Below, one piece after another: positions 54,744-63,886 of a DNA stretch of 64,000 nucleotides. The DNA is from Bacillus sp. ZZV12-4809. GTDB taxonomy: Bacteria; Bacillota; Bacilli; Bacillales; Cytobacillaceae. The stretch is taken from assembly GCF_009849585.1 (NCBI RefSeq), contig NZ_VCRN01000014.1, forward strand, positions 56,696 through 120,695, in the 5' to 3' direction. Below the pieces are notes generated by a model. It did not search any database. It was not told where the DNA came from and saw only the letters and a list, made by a program, of their open reading frames with translations. How positions within the stretch are numbered: the stretch's first letter is position 1; every line of letters starts with the position of its first letter. Made by a program: the position numbers and the translations under genes.

Positions 54744-54898
54744 AATTTTCATCCTTTCACTTTTTTTGTCTTTATAGATAATATAGCAATAGCACTAATT
54801 TTCTTTTATTATCTTTGCGAAAAAATTCGACAAATTTCCACCTTAAAACTAACGCTATCTCACTTAAATTGGGTGAAACTCAGATTATTTTAATTTAA

Positions 54899-54936
54899 GA
54901 AAAAAAGGAGTCAGCTCTTTACTGACTCCTTTTTTC
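54899..54936. terminator. Bidirectional terminator
   Basis: 14-bp perfect stem AAAAAAGGAGTCAG / CTGACTCCTTTTTT, seven-base loop; ends the minus-strand creatininase operon. Confidence 0.85.
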
Positions 54937-54942
54937 AATAAA

Positions 54943-55761
54943 TTATAATGGAATTTCCCTTTTTCTAATCTCAACCTTTAAATCGTTCTTACAGTATTCA
55001 ATAAAATCGATCATATTTGCAATCAATTCTTGGTGATAAGCTTCCCCATTTTCTTTAGTTGATACTGTTGGGTCTCCTACTACTCCAACATTAAGTGACC
55101 CCTCTCTGTATATACCCACATCACTTGGAACAAAGATTCGGTCTCCCTCAACAAATGGATCGTGCTGTAGGAATCGATGATTCTCTTTAATATTTTTTAC
55201 TGCTTTATCCATTTCACAAAGCTCCGGATGAAGAAACAACATATGGGAAGTTTCCATTTCAGCAGCGTGACCAACACCTCCAGGTTCTGATTTTTTTACT
55301 TTTCTGGCTACCTGGTCAGCTATATAAAATGGATCTGCAATTGATAAAAAAGCCCCTGTCTCGTTGCGAAGCTTAGTAATGGCAATCTTTAATGGGGGCA
55401 AATTTGCCTCTCGATGTCCATTTACGATGATAATCTTTTCGAATCCATGATAGATTAAGCTTTTACAAACATCATACATCAAGTTCGTTAACGTTTCCGG
55501 TCTTAATGTTATTGTTCCTGGATATGCCATATGATGAGGGGCCCAGCCTGTCCAGTTCGGAGGAGCCACCAACGTTTCTGTGCGTTTGCCAGCTTCTTCT
55601 GCCACCTTTATAGCTACCAAGGAATCTGTACCAAGCGGCAAATGTTTCCCATGCTGTTCAACACTGCCCACAGGGACAATTATTGTTTTATTTGATTGTA
55701 AATACGCCTCTACATCTTCCCATTTGTTTTCTTGAAGCCATATACTTTTCAATTCTCTCAT
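54943..55761 (-). CDS. Creatininase-family amidohydrolase
   Basis: A 272-residue protein with creatininase motifs: VPVGSVEQHGKHLPLGTDSL (metal Glu, His and Asp), NGHREANLPPL, and HAAEMETSHMLFL. The family hydrolyses cyclic or linear amides such as creatinine or formamide-type substrates using Mn/Zn. Start at ATG 55761 touches AAAGG; TTG 55752 is an alternative. Together with the APC permease 12 bases upstream it forms an uptake-hydrolysis unit, substrate unknown. Confidence 0.85.
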   Translation of the reverse strand: MRELKSIWLQENKWEDVEAYLQSNKTIIVPVGSVEQHGKHLPLGTDSLVAIKVAEEAGKRTETLVAPPNWTGWAPHHMAYPGTITLRPETLTNLMYDVCKSLIYHGFEKIIIVNGHREANLPPLKIAITKLRNETGAFLSIADPFYIADQVARKVKKSEPGGVGHAAEMETSHMLFLHPELCEMDKAVKNIKENHRFLQHDPFVEGDRIFVPSDVGIYREGSLNVGVVGDPTVSTKENGEAYHQELIANMIDFIEYCKNDLKVEIRKREIPL

Positions 55762-55773
55762 CCTTTCATTCGA

Positions 55774-57141
55774 TTATTCTGATAACCTATTTAAGTCTTC
55801 TTCATCCAGGTAGTTCCTAATCCACCCTATTCCTATCAATAAAGGTATGGTCTCTATATAAGTCAGTATCCAAAAGGAGGCAATCGCCGCGATGACTGCA
55901 AGTACCGGTATATTTTTTATGTTGAAAGGAAAGCGGAATTCTGCCTTAATTTCCGGCCGCATGATCCTTACGACAATGAGAGCAATATTCATCAAACCCA
56001 TCATCAGCCAGTTAGAAAATACGGCTGCCCCAACAGCAATCGAAATAGCTTTCCCATAGCCAAAAGTACTCATTAGAGTTGCTCCAAGTGCAATGATTCC
56101 AGTAAAAACTGTTGCGTAGACTGGAACTTTCGTTTTGCTGCTAATTTTCCCAAAAACAGCAGGAACAGCATTTTCTCTTGCTGCAGCAAATAGCATTCTT
56201 GATGAGCCCAGTAAGCATCCGATTGTTGAAGTTCCGGTTGCTGTTAAAGCTGCGATGGCAATCAGAACAGCACCAAGACCAGGAAGCACATTCTCAACAG
56301 CTAAAGATAGAGGTGCTTTAGATTCCGCAAGAGCAGTGATATCCGCTGCGGAAACCACCCCATAACCAGTTAAGCAATATAAAATAACTACTGTAACCAG
56401 GGCAGAAACCTGAGCTAATGGCAAATTCCTTCTAGGGTTTTTAGCTTCTTCTCCTAATGTCAGAACTGCCTCAACCTGCATTTGTCCAAAAGCAATCAAT
56501 GCTGTAGCAGCAAAGACTCCGGTCCATCCATTGGGAAGAAAATCACTTTGCAGAAAAGGCCCCGCTGGGTTAGAAGCAATTGAAATAATAGCAATTGCAA
56601 ATAAAGCGATAACCTGAATAACTGAGAAGATTGTGTTTATCTTGCCAGTTGCATTTATACCTACTAGTAGCAATCCAGTGATTAAGATAGAAATGAGCGG
56701 TGCCACTACAGTTGCCGGCAAGGATGGAAATATATAATTAAAATATCCTGCAAATCCTAAGTTTACGGCTCCAGCAGCAAAGGCAAAGGAAAGAAAATAT
56801 AAGCCTGAACACCAAAGAGCCATTAACCTCCCCAAGTCTTTATGGATTGGCGAAAAAGCGAATTTTGAATATGCATATGATGCTCCTTCATATGGCCATA
56901 TCGAGGCAAGTTCTGAATAACTCATGCTAGACAATATGGCAATAATACCGGCAATTAAAAAAGCAACAAACAAGGCTGGTCCTGCTTGCGCAACTGCTGG
57001 GGCAATTACTGTAAAGATTCCTCCCCCTATGAGGGCTCCAACACCCACACTCCATAAATCCACAAAACCCAGGCTCCTATGAAGCTGTCCGTGTCCTTTT
57101 CCATTCAGTTCATTTCTGCTAATTACCTTATTTGGCTGCAT
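55774..57141 (-). CDS. APC-family amino acid/amine permease
   Basis: 455 residues from ATG 57141, seven bases after GGAGG (ATG 57147 is too close). About 12 hydrophobic helices; APC signatures GVGALIGGGIFTVIAP in helix 1 and FGQMQVEAVLTLGEE in helix 6. It likely imports an amine or amide used by the creatininase-family enzyme encoded next. Confidence 0.85.
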   Translation of the reverse strand: MQPNKVISRNELNGKGHGQLHRSLGFVDLWSVGVGALIGGGIFTVIAPAVAQAGPALFVAFLIAGIIAILSSMSYSELASIWPYEGASYAYSKFAFSPIHKDLGRLMALWCSGLYFLSFAFAAGAVNLGFAGYFNYIFPSLPATVVAPLISILITGLLLVGINATGKINTIFSVIQVIALFAIAIISIASNPAGPFLQSDFLPNGWTGVFAATALIAFGQMQVEAVLTLGEEAKNPRRNLPLAQVSALVTVVILYCLTGYGVVSAADITALAESKAPLSLAVENVLPGLGAVLIAIAALTATGTSTIGCLLGSSRMLFAAARENAVPAVFGKISSKTKVPVYATVFTGIIALGATLMSTFGYGKAISIAVGAAVFSNWLMMGLMNIALIVVRIMRPEIKAEFRFPFNIKNIPVLAVIAAIASFWILTYIETIPLLIGIGWIRNYLDEEDLNRLSE

Positions 57142-57237
57142 TTGCATCCCTCCGTTTCAATTATTGGAATATACATTTCATTTTTAAAATAGTTTCGACA
57201 AAAACAACCTCAATCCTTCAAAATAATGAAAAAATTA

Positions 57238-57266
57238 AAAAAACACTTCTATTCAATTAGAAGTGT
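57238..57266 (-). terminator. Terminator of the iclR-type gene
   Basis: 9-bp stem ACACTTCTA / TAGAAGTGT with T7 on the minus strand. Confidence 0.8.
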
Positions 57267-58034
57267 CTATAAATTATGTTCAATTTTATTAGCTGTTTCT
57301 TTTAGCAACGCTATATATTTTTCCACATGATCGGGCTCAAAATCTTGAGACATACCAATCATGCTGATAGCTCCTAATACCTCTTTTAACCTTCCAAATA
57401 CAGGAACCGCTATAGCAGTAGTGCCTTCATAAAGTTCCCCATGGCTAAGTGAGTATCCTTTTGCTTTTATTTCATTCAACTCTTTTTTTATAGAATCATA
57501 GTTGATCTTTGTTTTAGAAGTAAATGAAGTATACTCGTAATTACTCAGAATATAATCCTGTTCGTCTTCTGGCAAATATGCGAGTAAAATCCTTGGACAT
57601 GCAGCTGCGTAAAGAGGTACTCGCCTGCCTACTTGAGGATAAACTCTTATTGGATTAAGTGACTCAAACTGTTCTATATATACAGCATGGTCTCCATCCC
57701 TGACCGCCAGCTGAACGGACAGTCCAGTTTTATTTCTTAGTTCAAGTAATTCACTCTTGGCGTACTCCCGAATATCAAAATCGCTTGTAACTATTTGGCT
57801 TTTTTCCATAAAGGTCATTCCTAGTTTAAATCTCATTTGTCCTTCTAATGTAACTCGCTTCACATAACCAAACTTCTCCAGAGAGCATAGCATTCTAAAA
57901 ACAGTAGGCTTTGGGAACCCGGATCTTTCAGCAATAGCATCCAGAGTTAGAGAAGGGGTCTTCATAGAAAAAAGTTCTATTATTGAAAGTGCCTTTTCGA
58001 CACTGCCGCTCTTACTTTGCCTTTCTTTCATCAT
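57267..58034 (-). CDS. IclR-family transcriptional regulator
   Basis: 255 residues; ATG 58034 lies six bases after AAGGAG (an upstream in-frame ATG precedes that RBS). Winged helix (ALSIIELFSMKTPSLTLDAI, SGFPKPTVFRMLCSLE) followed by the IclR effector domain (VQLAVRDGDHAVYIEQ, YAAACPRILLAYL, GTTAIAVPVFG). It probably controls the permease/hydrolase genes that follow it on the same strand. Confidence 0.88.
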   Translation of the reverse strand: MMKERQSKSGSVEKALSIIELFSMKTPSLTLDAIAERSGFPKPTVFRMLCSLEKFGYVKRVTLEGQMRFKLGMTFMEKSQIVTSDFDIREYAKSELLELRNKTGLSVQLAVRDGDHAVYIEQFESLNPIRVYPQVGRRVPLYAAACPRILLAYLPEDEQDYILSNYEYTSFTSKTKINYDSIKKELNEIKAKGYSLSHGELYEGTTAIAVPVFGRLKEVLGAISMIGMSQDFEPDHVEKYIALLKETANKIEHNL

Positions 58035-58322
58035 CTTTTGCTCCTTCATATAATATGGGATGCGTTGCTTGTTTTAACTTATATTAATCGCTTACAGTTT
58101 TATAGTTCAGACTATCATTGTAGGATAAGTTATTCCTTTTTACAAATTTTACAACATAAGAAAAGCTCTTCTCTTAAGAGAATTAGACTTTTTGTTTTTG
58201 ACTTAAAAAAGATGATCACTTCCTGCCTGTGCCGCTCAACAACGCGCCCGGTTATCGAAAATTTTGTTGAAGATTAGTGAACATAAGTAAAACACCTATT
58301 CCAGTAAAATTGTGAAATTATA

Positions 58323-58353
58323 AAAGACCAAATCATTAGTAGATTTGGTCTTT
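58323..58353. terminator. Bidirectional terminator
   Basis: 12-bp perfect stem AAAGACCAAATC / GATTTGGTCTTT with a seven-base loop. The rest of 58050-58399 has no gene. Confidence 0.85.
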
Positions 58354-58399
58354 CATTTGTAACTAAGTTACAAGAATTGTTTACTTAATATTCAGTAAT

Positions 58400-59482
58400 T
58401 TAATTATATGCCTTCTTATTTCCTTTCAGATATTCAACGATTTCTTCTGGTGTTTTATTGTTTAAACCTAAATCAGTTAATTCTAAGGCATTTGCTCGCA
58501 AATCTTCTTTTCTAATTAAGGATGCCAAATCAATAAGTAAATTGGATGCAGGAGTTTCAACACCTAATTTTTCACCTAGCTTTACAAATGGATGTAACCC
58601 ATAAGGAATATCTTCATAAATATACCGGTAATTTACCGTTGTTGGTGCTTTACCAGTCTTATAAGCTGGATTGTTTTGAATTGCATCGTATATATTATCT
58701 TCAACCACATCATAGAATCTGTTAAGAAGTTCTGGACAGGTAGATAGATTTATATTTAATTTTCTGCCGATTTCTAATCGTTCATTTTCAATTGCTTCAA
58801 TCACATTTACAACAGAAGGGGTGGCACCATCTGGGTAAAAGAAGAAATCTCCCTCTGATTCTATTCTGCCAGTATTTAATAATAATATAGGTACATGAAA
58901 TTGAGGATTCACGTTGTTTAAGGTAGTAGTTAGTACACTGTCCGTTGCAACTAATTGCGGATAAACTTCTTTTAGTCTTTCCTGTACAATGGAAGCGTCA
59001 GTTGCTGGAAGAGTGGCAAACTCTAAATTTTCCTTTATCTTTCTGATACGAACATGTCCTGGTTCAATATAGCGGCAAGTATAAATAAGGGATTCAGTTT
59101 CTGCAACATAAACTTTTTTATTCATTCCGACTTCGTTAAATATATTTCTAAACTCAAGAGCTCCCCAATAGCCAGGGAATATCATGATAATCTGATCGTC
59201 TTTCAGATACGGTGCAATCGAACGAGCAACACTCTTGTGTGCAGTACCAGTAGTTGTCACCATGATTATCTCGGAGTCACTCATAGCATATTCCAAATCT
59301 GTTGTTGCAGTTACAGAGGCAAACCCTTCAAATACACCCTCTGCCTTAATACCACCATTTTCTTTAATTTTAGCAATTAATTCAGTTTGAATATCATATA
59401 ATGCAACTTCATGATTTAGATGTGTAAGATGCGCCGCCATACTTTGTCCGCCATTTCCCGCTCCAATAATAGTAAATTTCAT
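58400..59482 (-). CDS. Opine/octopine-type NAD(P)-dependent dehydrogenase
   Basis: A 360-residue protein: Rossmann GAGNGGQSMAAHL at 7-19, VTTTGTAHKSVA, then the NAD/NADP octopine-nopaline dehydrogenase C-terminal domain with the catalytic His region (NPQFHVPILLLNTGR) and EDIPYGLHPFVKLGE. Such enzymes reductively condense an amino acid with a 2-keto acid, or run in reverse. Its ATG is 3 bases after the stop of the TRAP remnant, so it once followed an intact TRAP permease gene. Confidence 0.8.
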   Translation of the reverse strand: MKFTIIGAGNGGQSMAAHLTHLNHEVALYDIQTELIAKIKENGGIKAEGVFEGFASVTATTDLEYAMSDSEIIMVTTTGTAHKSVARSIAPYLKDDQIIMIFPGYWGALEFRNIFNEVGMNKKVYVAETESLIYTCRYIEPGHVRIRKIKENLEFATLPATDASIVQERLKEVYPQLVATDSVLTTTLNNVNPQFHVPILLLNTGRIESEGDFFFYPDGATPSVVNVIEAIENERLEIGRKLNINLSTCPELLNRFYDVVEDNIYDAIQNNPAYKTGKAPTTVNYRYIYEDIPYGLHPFVKLGEKLGVETPASNLLIDLASLIRKEDLRANALELTDLGLNNKTPEEIVEYLKGNKKAYN

Positions 59483-59485
59483 ATT

Positions 59486-59872
59486 TTATCCCTCTATTTC
59501 ATTTATTTTTTTTGTTACATTTTGATCTACTTTTTTGGAACTAAAGTACAATTGAACCATTATACTAGCTAAAATTAACCCTAATCCAATGGTATCTGTT
59601 ATTAACCCTGGAACAATAAGTGTTAAGGAGGCGGCAATAAGTAAAATTCTCACCAAAACATTTGCTTTCTTACCTATAAACCATCCTTCTACGCCGGATG
59701 CTAGTACGAATGCCCCGATTAATGCAGTCAATGTAGAAACAATAATTTGAGTCGGTGTGCCTTGTAATAAAATAGCTGGGCCATAGACGAATACAAAAGG
59801 AATGATAAACGCTACAATTCCAATTTTCATGGATGTCATTGCAACCTGCATTGGTTTTGCTTCAGAGCACAA
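59486..59872 (-). pseudogene. 3' remnant of a fused TRAP permease gene
   Basis: The 128-codon frame contains the C-terminal part of a 4TM/12TM TRAP permease with its DUF3394 tail (MKIGIVAFIIPFVFVYGPAI, PGLITDTIGLGLILA). There is no proper start: homology begins at SEAKPMQ, immediately next to the serine integrase unit. The remaining 5' part should lie on the far side of the inserted element. Confidence 0.8.
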
Positions 59873-59895
59873 AATACACCGTATATAATAAAGAG
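59860..59895. other. Probable attachment junction of the integrated element
   Basis: Coding sequence of the disrupted TRAP gene ends at about 59872 and the integrase terminator starts at 59893. The crossover should lie in these bases; the exact core cannot be set from one end. Confidence 0.55.
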
Positions 59896-59921
59896 AAAAG
59901 CCTTTAAAATCAGCTTTTCTC
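59889..59921 (-). terminator. Integrase terminator
   Basis: 9-bp stem GAGAAAAGC / GCTTTTCTC overlapping the integrase stop, T-rich tail on the minus strand. Confidence 0.7.
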
Positions 59922-61523
59922 GATTAAGCTTAAAACATCTTCTATATAATCGTTAAATTCTATATTCACACGGTCCCGTCCAAAATACACTTTGTTAATT
60001 ACTCGCGAAAGCATTACTTTTTTCAAATCGTTATCTGCAGCATCAAATTTTTCTTCCCAATTTTTTAACTCTTCTACCATATTACGAACATCTGAGTAAT
60101 TTTCTTTTTCTTGACTAAGTTCCTTTTCAATATAATCTATCATTTCACTTGCTTCATCAAATTTATCTTGAATTCCGCGAATTGCTGTTGATAATTGATC
60201 GGGCGTAAAAGAACTTTCTCCAAAAAGAGACTTTGCAATTTCACTATTTAATTTATCCAATTGTTTTTTATAATCATCCCGTTCTTTATTAATATTTTTA
60301 AGTTGCATTTCTTTGATAGATAACCCCTTTTTTTTCTTATCTATAGATTTATCAATAAAAATGGAGAGATCCATATTACGTATGATTTCCTTTATTTGAT
60401 TAATAATGATTTTATCGTATTTCCTTGCCCCCCAGATGTTTTGTTCATGATTAAAAGTTCCTTTGTTTGCAGGACATCTGTAACGGTATTCTACTCTCTT
60501 ATAAACTTCATCCGGGTTTTTCTTTTTCTTCGTTTCTCGATAGTTGTAACTTCCTTGGAGTCTCGACTGGCAAACTTCGCAGAATGCAAGACCCGAAAAC
60601 ATCAGTTGACCACTCATTGGAACTCCTTTTTTTTCATCTGTTTTAAGAGCATCACTTCTCTTTTTCCTAAGATTTTGGGCTGCTTCAAACAATTCATCTG
60701 ATATAATCCTCAGTTCTTCTTTATATGGCATGGTATCGCCATCTTTGCCTCTAAAACTTTTGTATTTTTTCTTTCCAATGTAAATTGGATTTTGGAGCAT
60801 ACGCTGGACAGTGCTTACTCCAAATAAATTATTCTCTCTACTTCTATATCCATTTGAATTTAAATAATCAACTATTTTTCTAAAACCATAATGCCGATTA
60901 ACATATAAATCATAAATCATTTTTACAATTTCAGATTCGTATTCATCAGGCACTTCTTTTTTATAAAACACATCTTTTTTCTTTAAATGTGGTATGTCTG
61001 ATATGACAAGTTTATAGCCGTATGTAGCTGGTCCACCTTGAAAATAACCTTCTTCCGCATAATTTGCTTTATATTCCTTCACACGACTTGAAGTATTTTC
61101 ACTTTCCCCGGCTGCTTTCCAAAATCGTATGTAATTGATAAGTTTATCGATATGCTGATCAATTTTTATTTGCCCATCTTTTACCGACCATACTTCAATT
61201 CCTTGATTTATTAAAAACTCAACCACAAACGGAGTCTCTTCATCTCTTCTTCCAATCCGGTCATCCATGAAAACTAACAACACATCAAACTCTTTATTTA
61301 TGGCAGCTTCTTTTATTTCGACTACCTCATCCCGCTCGTCTGCTTTTTTCTTCCAGCCGGAAATTCCCTTTTCATATAATTCATTGGTAATCTCCCAGTC
61401 CGGTTTCGAGTCAACAAAACGATGACAGGCTTTACGCTGACTTGGAATATCATCATCTACGTTTACTTGTTTTTTTGTCGAGACACGGTACAAATTCCAT
61501 ACTCTTTTTTTCAATTGTTTCAC
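59910..61523 (-). CDS. Large serine recombinase (integrase)
   Basis: 537 residues: resolvase domain with the nucleophilic Ser in YRVSTKKQ (~16) and Arg-rich ISGWKK and MDDRIGRRD segments, recombinase domain (GPATYGYKL, RHYGFRKIVDYLNSNGYRSR), zinc ribbon (FCEVCQSRL with a later Cys of YRCP), then a long coiled coil (~400-490). Such enzymes integrate phages or ICEs between attP and attB. GTG 61523 or TTG 61514 may be the start; AGGTG fits the latter better. It sits at the end of the element next to the disrupted TRAP gene. Confidence 0.9.
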   Translation of the reverse strand: MKQLKKRVWNLYRVSTKKQVNVDDDIPSQRKACHRFVDSKPDWEITNELYEKGISGWKKKADERDEVVEIKEAAINKEFDVLLVFMDDRIGRRDEETPFVVEFLINQGIEVWSVKDGQIKIDQHIDKLINYIRFWKAAGESENTSSRVKEYKANYAEEGYFQGGPATYGYKLVISDIPHLKKKDVFYKKEVPDEYESEIVKMIYDLYVNRHYGFRKIVDYLNSNGYRSRENNLFGVSTVQRMLQNPIYIGKKKYKSFRGKDGDTMPYKEELRIISDELFEAAQNLRKKRSDALKTDEKKGVPMSGQLMFSGLAFCEVCQSRLQGSYNYRETKKKKNPDEVYKRVEYRYRCPANKGTFNHEQNIWGARKYDKIIINQIKEIIRNMDLSIFIDKSIDKKKKGLSIKEMQLKNINKERDDYKKQLDKLNSEIAKSLFGESSFTPDQLSTAIRGIQDKFDEASEMIDYIEKELSQEKENYSDVRNMVEELKNWEEKFDAADNDLKKVMLSRVINKVYFGRDRVNIEFNDYIEDVLSLIEKS

Positions 61524-61591
61524 CTACATTTTCTCCGTTATATGACGCGTTAATTATATAACAAAATACACCAAAAAAGGACCGGAATTGT

Positions 61592-61819
61592 TTACCTATA
61601 CAATTCCGACCAAAATTCACGCCAGCCGTCTTTTGCAAGCTTATTTTTTTGTTTATCTTTGCTAAAAGAAAAGTCCACCTTCACACCTTCACTTGAATTA
61701 TCTTTAAAAACAATCTTGTCGTGTTCGTCATGGACTGAATATTCCTTATCTCCCAGCTGCAGTTTCCCGATTGATTGGGTGTCATTTTCATGAGTAACAT
61801 CAAGTTTTTCGCTTTCCAT
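61592..61819 (-). CDS. Small acidic hypothetical protein
   Basis: 75 residues, strongly charged, with AGGGGGATTGGG before the ATG. Located upstream of and parallel to the integrase. A recombination directionality factor is possible by position only; no motif supports it. Confidence 0.5.
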   Translation of the reverse strand: MESEKLDVTHENDTQSIGKLQLGDKEYSVHDEHDKIVFKDNSSEGVKVDFSFSKDKQKNKLAKDGWREFWSELYR

Positions 61820-61940
61820 CCCAATCCCCCTTGCTTTATCTAGATGCCGCCTTACTAAATCGTATGCTTTATTGAAAATGTCCTATGTTCTGTATACTGT
61901 TTTTTTTATTGTTTATTATTTAACCTTATTATGGCAATTT

Positions 61941-61970
61941 TTGTATATTGTATACTTAGGGGGTTATAAT
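61941..61970 (+). promoter_or_regulatory. Promoter and operator of the XRE gene
   Basis: TTGTAT and TATAAT spaced by 18, 33 bases before the ATG. GTATAC palindromic elements occur over the -35 (TTGTATACTTA) and again near 61896, suitable for repressor binding between the divergent units. Confidence 0.65.
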
Positions 61971-62002
61971 GATAATAATCAATAAACAAGGAGTTAATTA
62001 AA

Positions 62003-62497
62003 ATGGATATCAATCCGGTTATCATTGGACAATTAGTAAGACAGAGAAGAACCGAAAAGAATATTGGAGTTAGGGAATTGGCAAGAGAAATAGGGGTTAG
62101 TCCAGGTTATATTTCACAGCTTGAAAAAGGAACATACAAAGTCCCATCTTCAACAGTTTTAGAAAAATTATTTAGGATTTTGATGTTTGAAAATAAGTAC
62201 AAAGCCATTTTTGGATTAAAAGAATTAACTGCTGAAGAACTTAATGAAAAAATAAATAATGAAGAGCTTAAAAAAATGTACATTAATAATTTGCTAAAAC
62301 AATTTGAAGCAATGGAATCCGAAGATTTAAGAAAATTAACCCTTGTTCTAGAACAATTTCAAGATATTGTTGTCAAATTGGTTGAGATCGATGAAAAAGC
62401 TCATGATAAGAATAAGGTAATACATGCTATTCGTGAGTATGTTGATTTTGTTCATAATAAAAATGTAGTTAATAGATTAAACAAGTTATTTGAATAG
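62003..62497 (+). CDS. XRE-family regulator with C-terminal extension
   Basis: 164 residues: HTH_3 at 7-60 (LVRQRRTEKNIGVRELAREI, SPGYISQLEKGTYKVPSS) plus a ~100-residue helical tail. Divergent from the integrase side, as expected for an element repressor. AAGGAG is 9 bases before the ATG. Confidence 0.8.
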   Translation: MDINPVIIGQLVRQRRTEKNIGVRELAREIGVSPGYISQLEKGTYKVPSSTVLEKLFRILMFENKYKAIFGLKELTAEELNEKINNEELKKMYINNLLKQFEAMESEDLRKLTLVLEQFQDIVVKLVEIDEKAHDKNKVIHAIREYVDFVHNKNVVNRLNKLFE

Positions 62498-62565
62498 ATT
62501 ATTTTCAAAAAGATTCCAGATAAACAAGAAAAAAATGGAATGATATAAAATTTGTTGGTAAGTAA

Positions 62566-62593
62566 AAAAGTCACTAACCTAAGAGGCTAATGA
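62566..62593 (-). terminator. Terminator of the HEPN-motif gene
   Basis: 10-bp stem with two G-U pairs (GTCATTAGCC / GGTTAGTGAC) and T6 on the minus strand. Confidence 0.65.
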
Positions 62594-62633
62594 CCATTTT
62601 ATTATTCGAAAATTTTTAATAACCCATCGGATT

Positions 62634-63596
62634 TTACTGTGCTTTTAACGAACTTAATTTAGTATCTTTTTCAAAAGAAATGTATTTAACCACTTCAGCT
62701 GCCTTTATTAATTGGAAAAGTCGAAGAACATCTTTTTTTGAAATTCGATCATAATTATAAGAGCCATGCATCATCCAATTACGATTAATTTGTTCCGGGT
62801 GTTTGTCCCAAGAAGGTTTAAAAAGTTCCTCGTATACATAAAATACTCTTCGAAAAAATAGTAAGTTAATTGCTAATTCATCTTCTGTACTTTCCACATA
62901 GTCTGAAAGCTTAACGTATAATTGGTTTTTCTTATTCCTTAATTTTGGTTTAATTTCTACATCAATTTCATACCCATGAAATGTTGTAGACATAATGCCT
63001 TCGATTACAGCAAATAAAGGAAAAGAAGCAAGAGCATATTGTTTCAATTGGTAAGCCTCATAAGACTGTTCAAGGATTGTAACATAATTAGTATACATTT
63101 CTTCTTTTCTAAAATTATCCATATATTTATCCAGCATTTTCTCTACATGCTGCTCAATATCCATACAAGATGGAAGATCGATATCGTCATCTATTTCAAA
63201 AGAATCGAAAATGTTACTATCTATCGCCCATAACTCTTGATCGAATTTTTCCATTTGTGTCTCAAATGTCGCTAGTCTAACTTTCAAACCTTCTCTTAAT
63301 CCGCTCCAGTCAATGGAACTAATGGCTTGTTGTAATCGCGCAGTTACCAAAGGCAATGAAAGGGAAACCGGAGTCATTATATTTTTAAGTGTAGCTTGTA
63401 AATCTATTGTTGTTTCTTTATATGTATCACCTATTTTCTTAAACATTTGGAATAATTCTGGGTCTATTTTAGGCGGTGAAATATTAAGACTAATTGCACT
63501 AAGTTTCTCACTTATTTCCTTTAATTGATCTCCTATATTTTCTTGAACATTTTTATTGGCAGCTATCAAATCTTTTAATTTTAAATTTTCTCCCAA
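62634..63596 (-). CDS. HEPN-motif protein (possible RNase/defence effector)
   Basis: Start is TTG 63596 after AGAGGTG; an upstream ATG lies before that RBS. The product is about 320 residues. The N-terminal 140 residues are amphipathic helices, followed by an acidic linker (EIDDDIDLPS). The C-terminal domain is helical and ends with NRNWMMHGSY, an R-N-x3-H (Rx4H) motif, the catalytic signature of HEPN ribonucleases of abortive-infection systems. It is carried on the integrated element. Function is inferred from the motif only. Confidence 0.55.
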   Translation of the reverse strand: MGENLKLKDLIAANKNVQENIGDQLKEISEKLSAISLNISPPKIDPELFQMFKKIGDTYKETTIDLQATLKNIMTPVSLSLPLVTARLQQAISSIDWSGLREGLKVRLATFETQMEKFDQELWAIDSNIFDSFEIDDDIDLPSCMDIEQHVEKMLDKYMDNFRKEEMYTNYVTILEQSYEAYQLKQYALASFPLFAVIEGIMSTTFHGYEIDVEIKPKLRNKKNQLYVKLSDYVESTEDELAINLLFFRRVFYVYEELFKPSWDKHPEQINRNWMMHGSYNYDRISKKDVLRLFQLIKAAEVVKYISFEKDTKLSSLKAQ

Positions 63597-63830
63597 AATT
63601 AACACCTCTTTTTTCATAATTATTATTTTATTATAAATTTGGTTAAATTTGTTATCGAAAAATATAGGAAATTAATAAATAAATAAATGACACGAGGTGA
63701 AAACAACATGGTGTGACCGTCAAGTAAAATGAAACAGTTTTTGCTCCTTTAAGTGACACAATTAATTGGAAATTAGATTAAGAATAAAATGTTCTCTTGA
63801 GTAATAAAAGCTATTTTATGGACGTAAATA

Positions 63831-63886
63831 AAAGAGCCGAAAAATACAAGTAGTGTATAAAAACTTGCATAATTCTGCTCTTTTTT
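63831..63886 (+). terminator. Hairpin with T run near window end
   Basis: AAAGAGC / GCTCTTT closing an inner AAGT / ACTT pairing, followed by T residues. No gene is visible in 63618-64000. Confidence 0.45.

Noticed and set aside
63700..63750. Possible insertion-sequence end near the window edge
   Set aside because: The bases around GTGTGACCGTCAAG looked like an IS end, but no inverted partner or transposase is visible.
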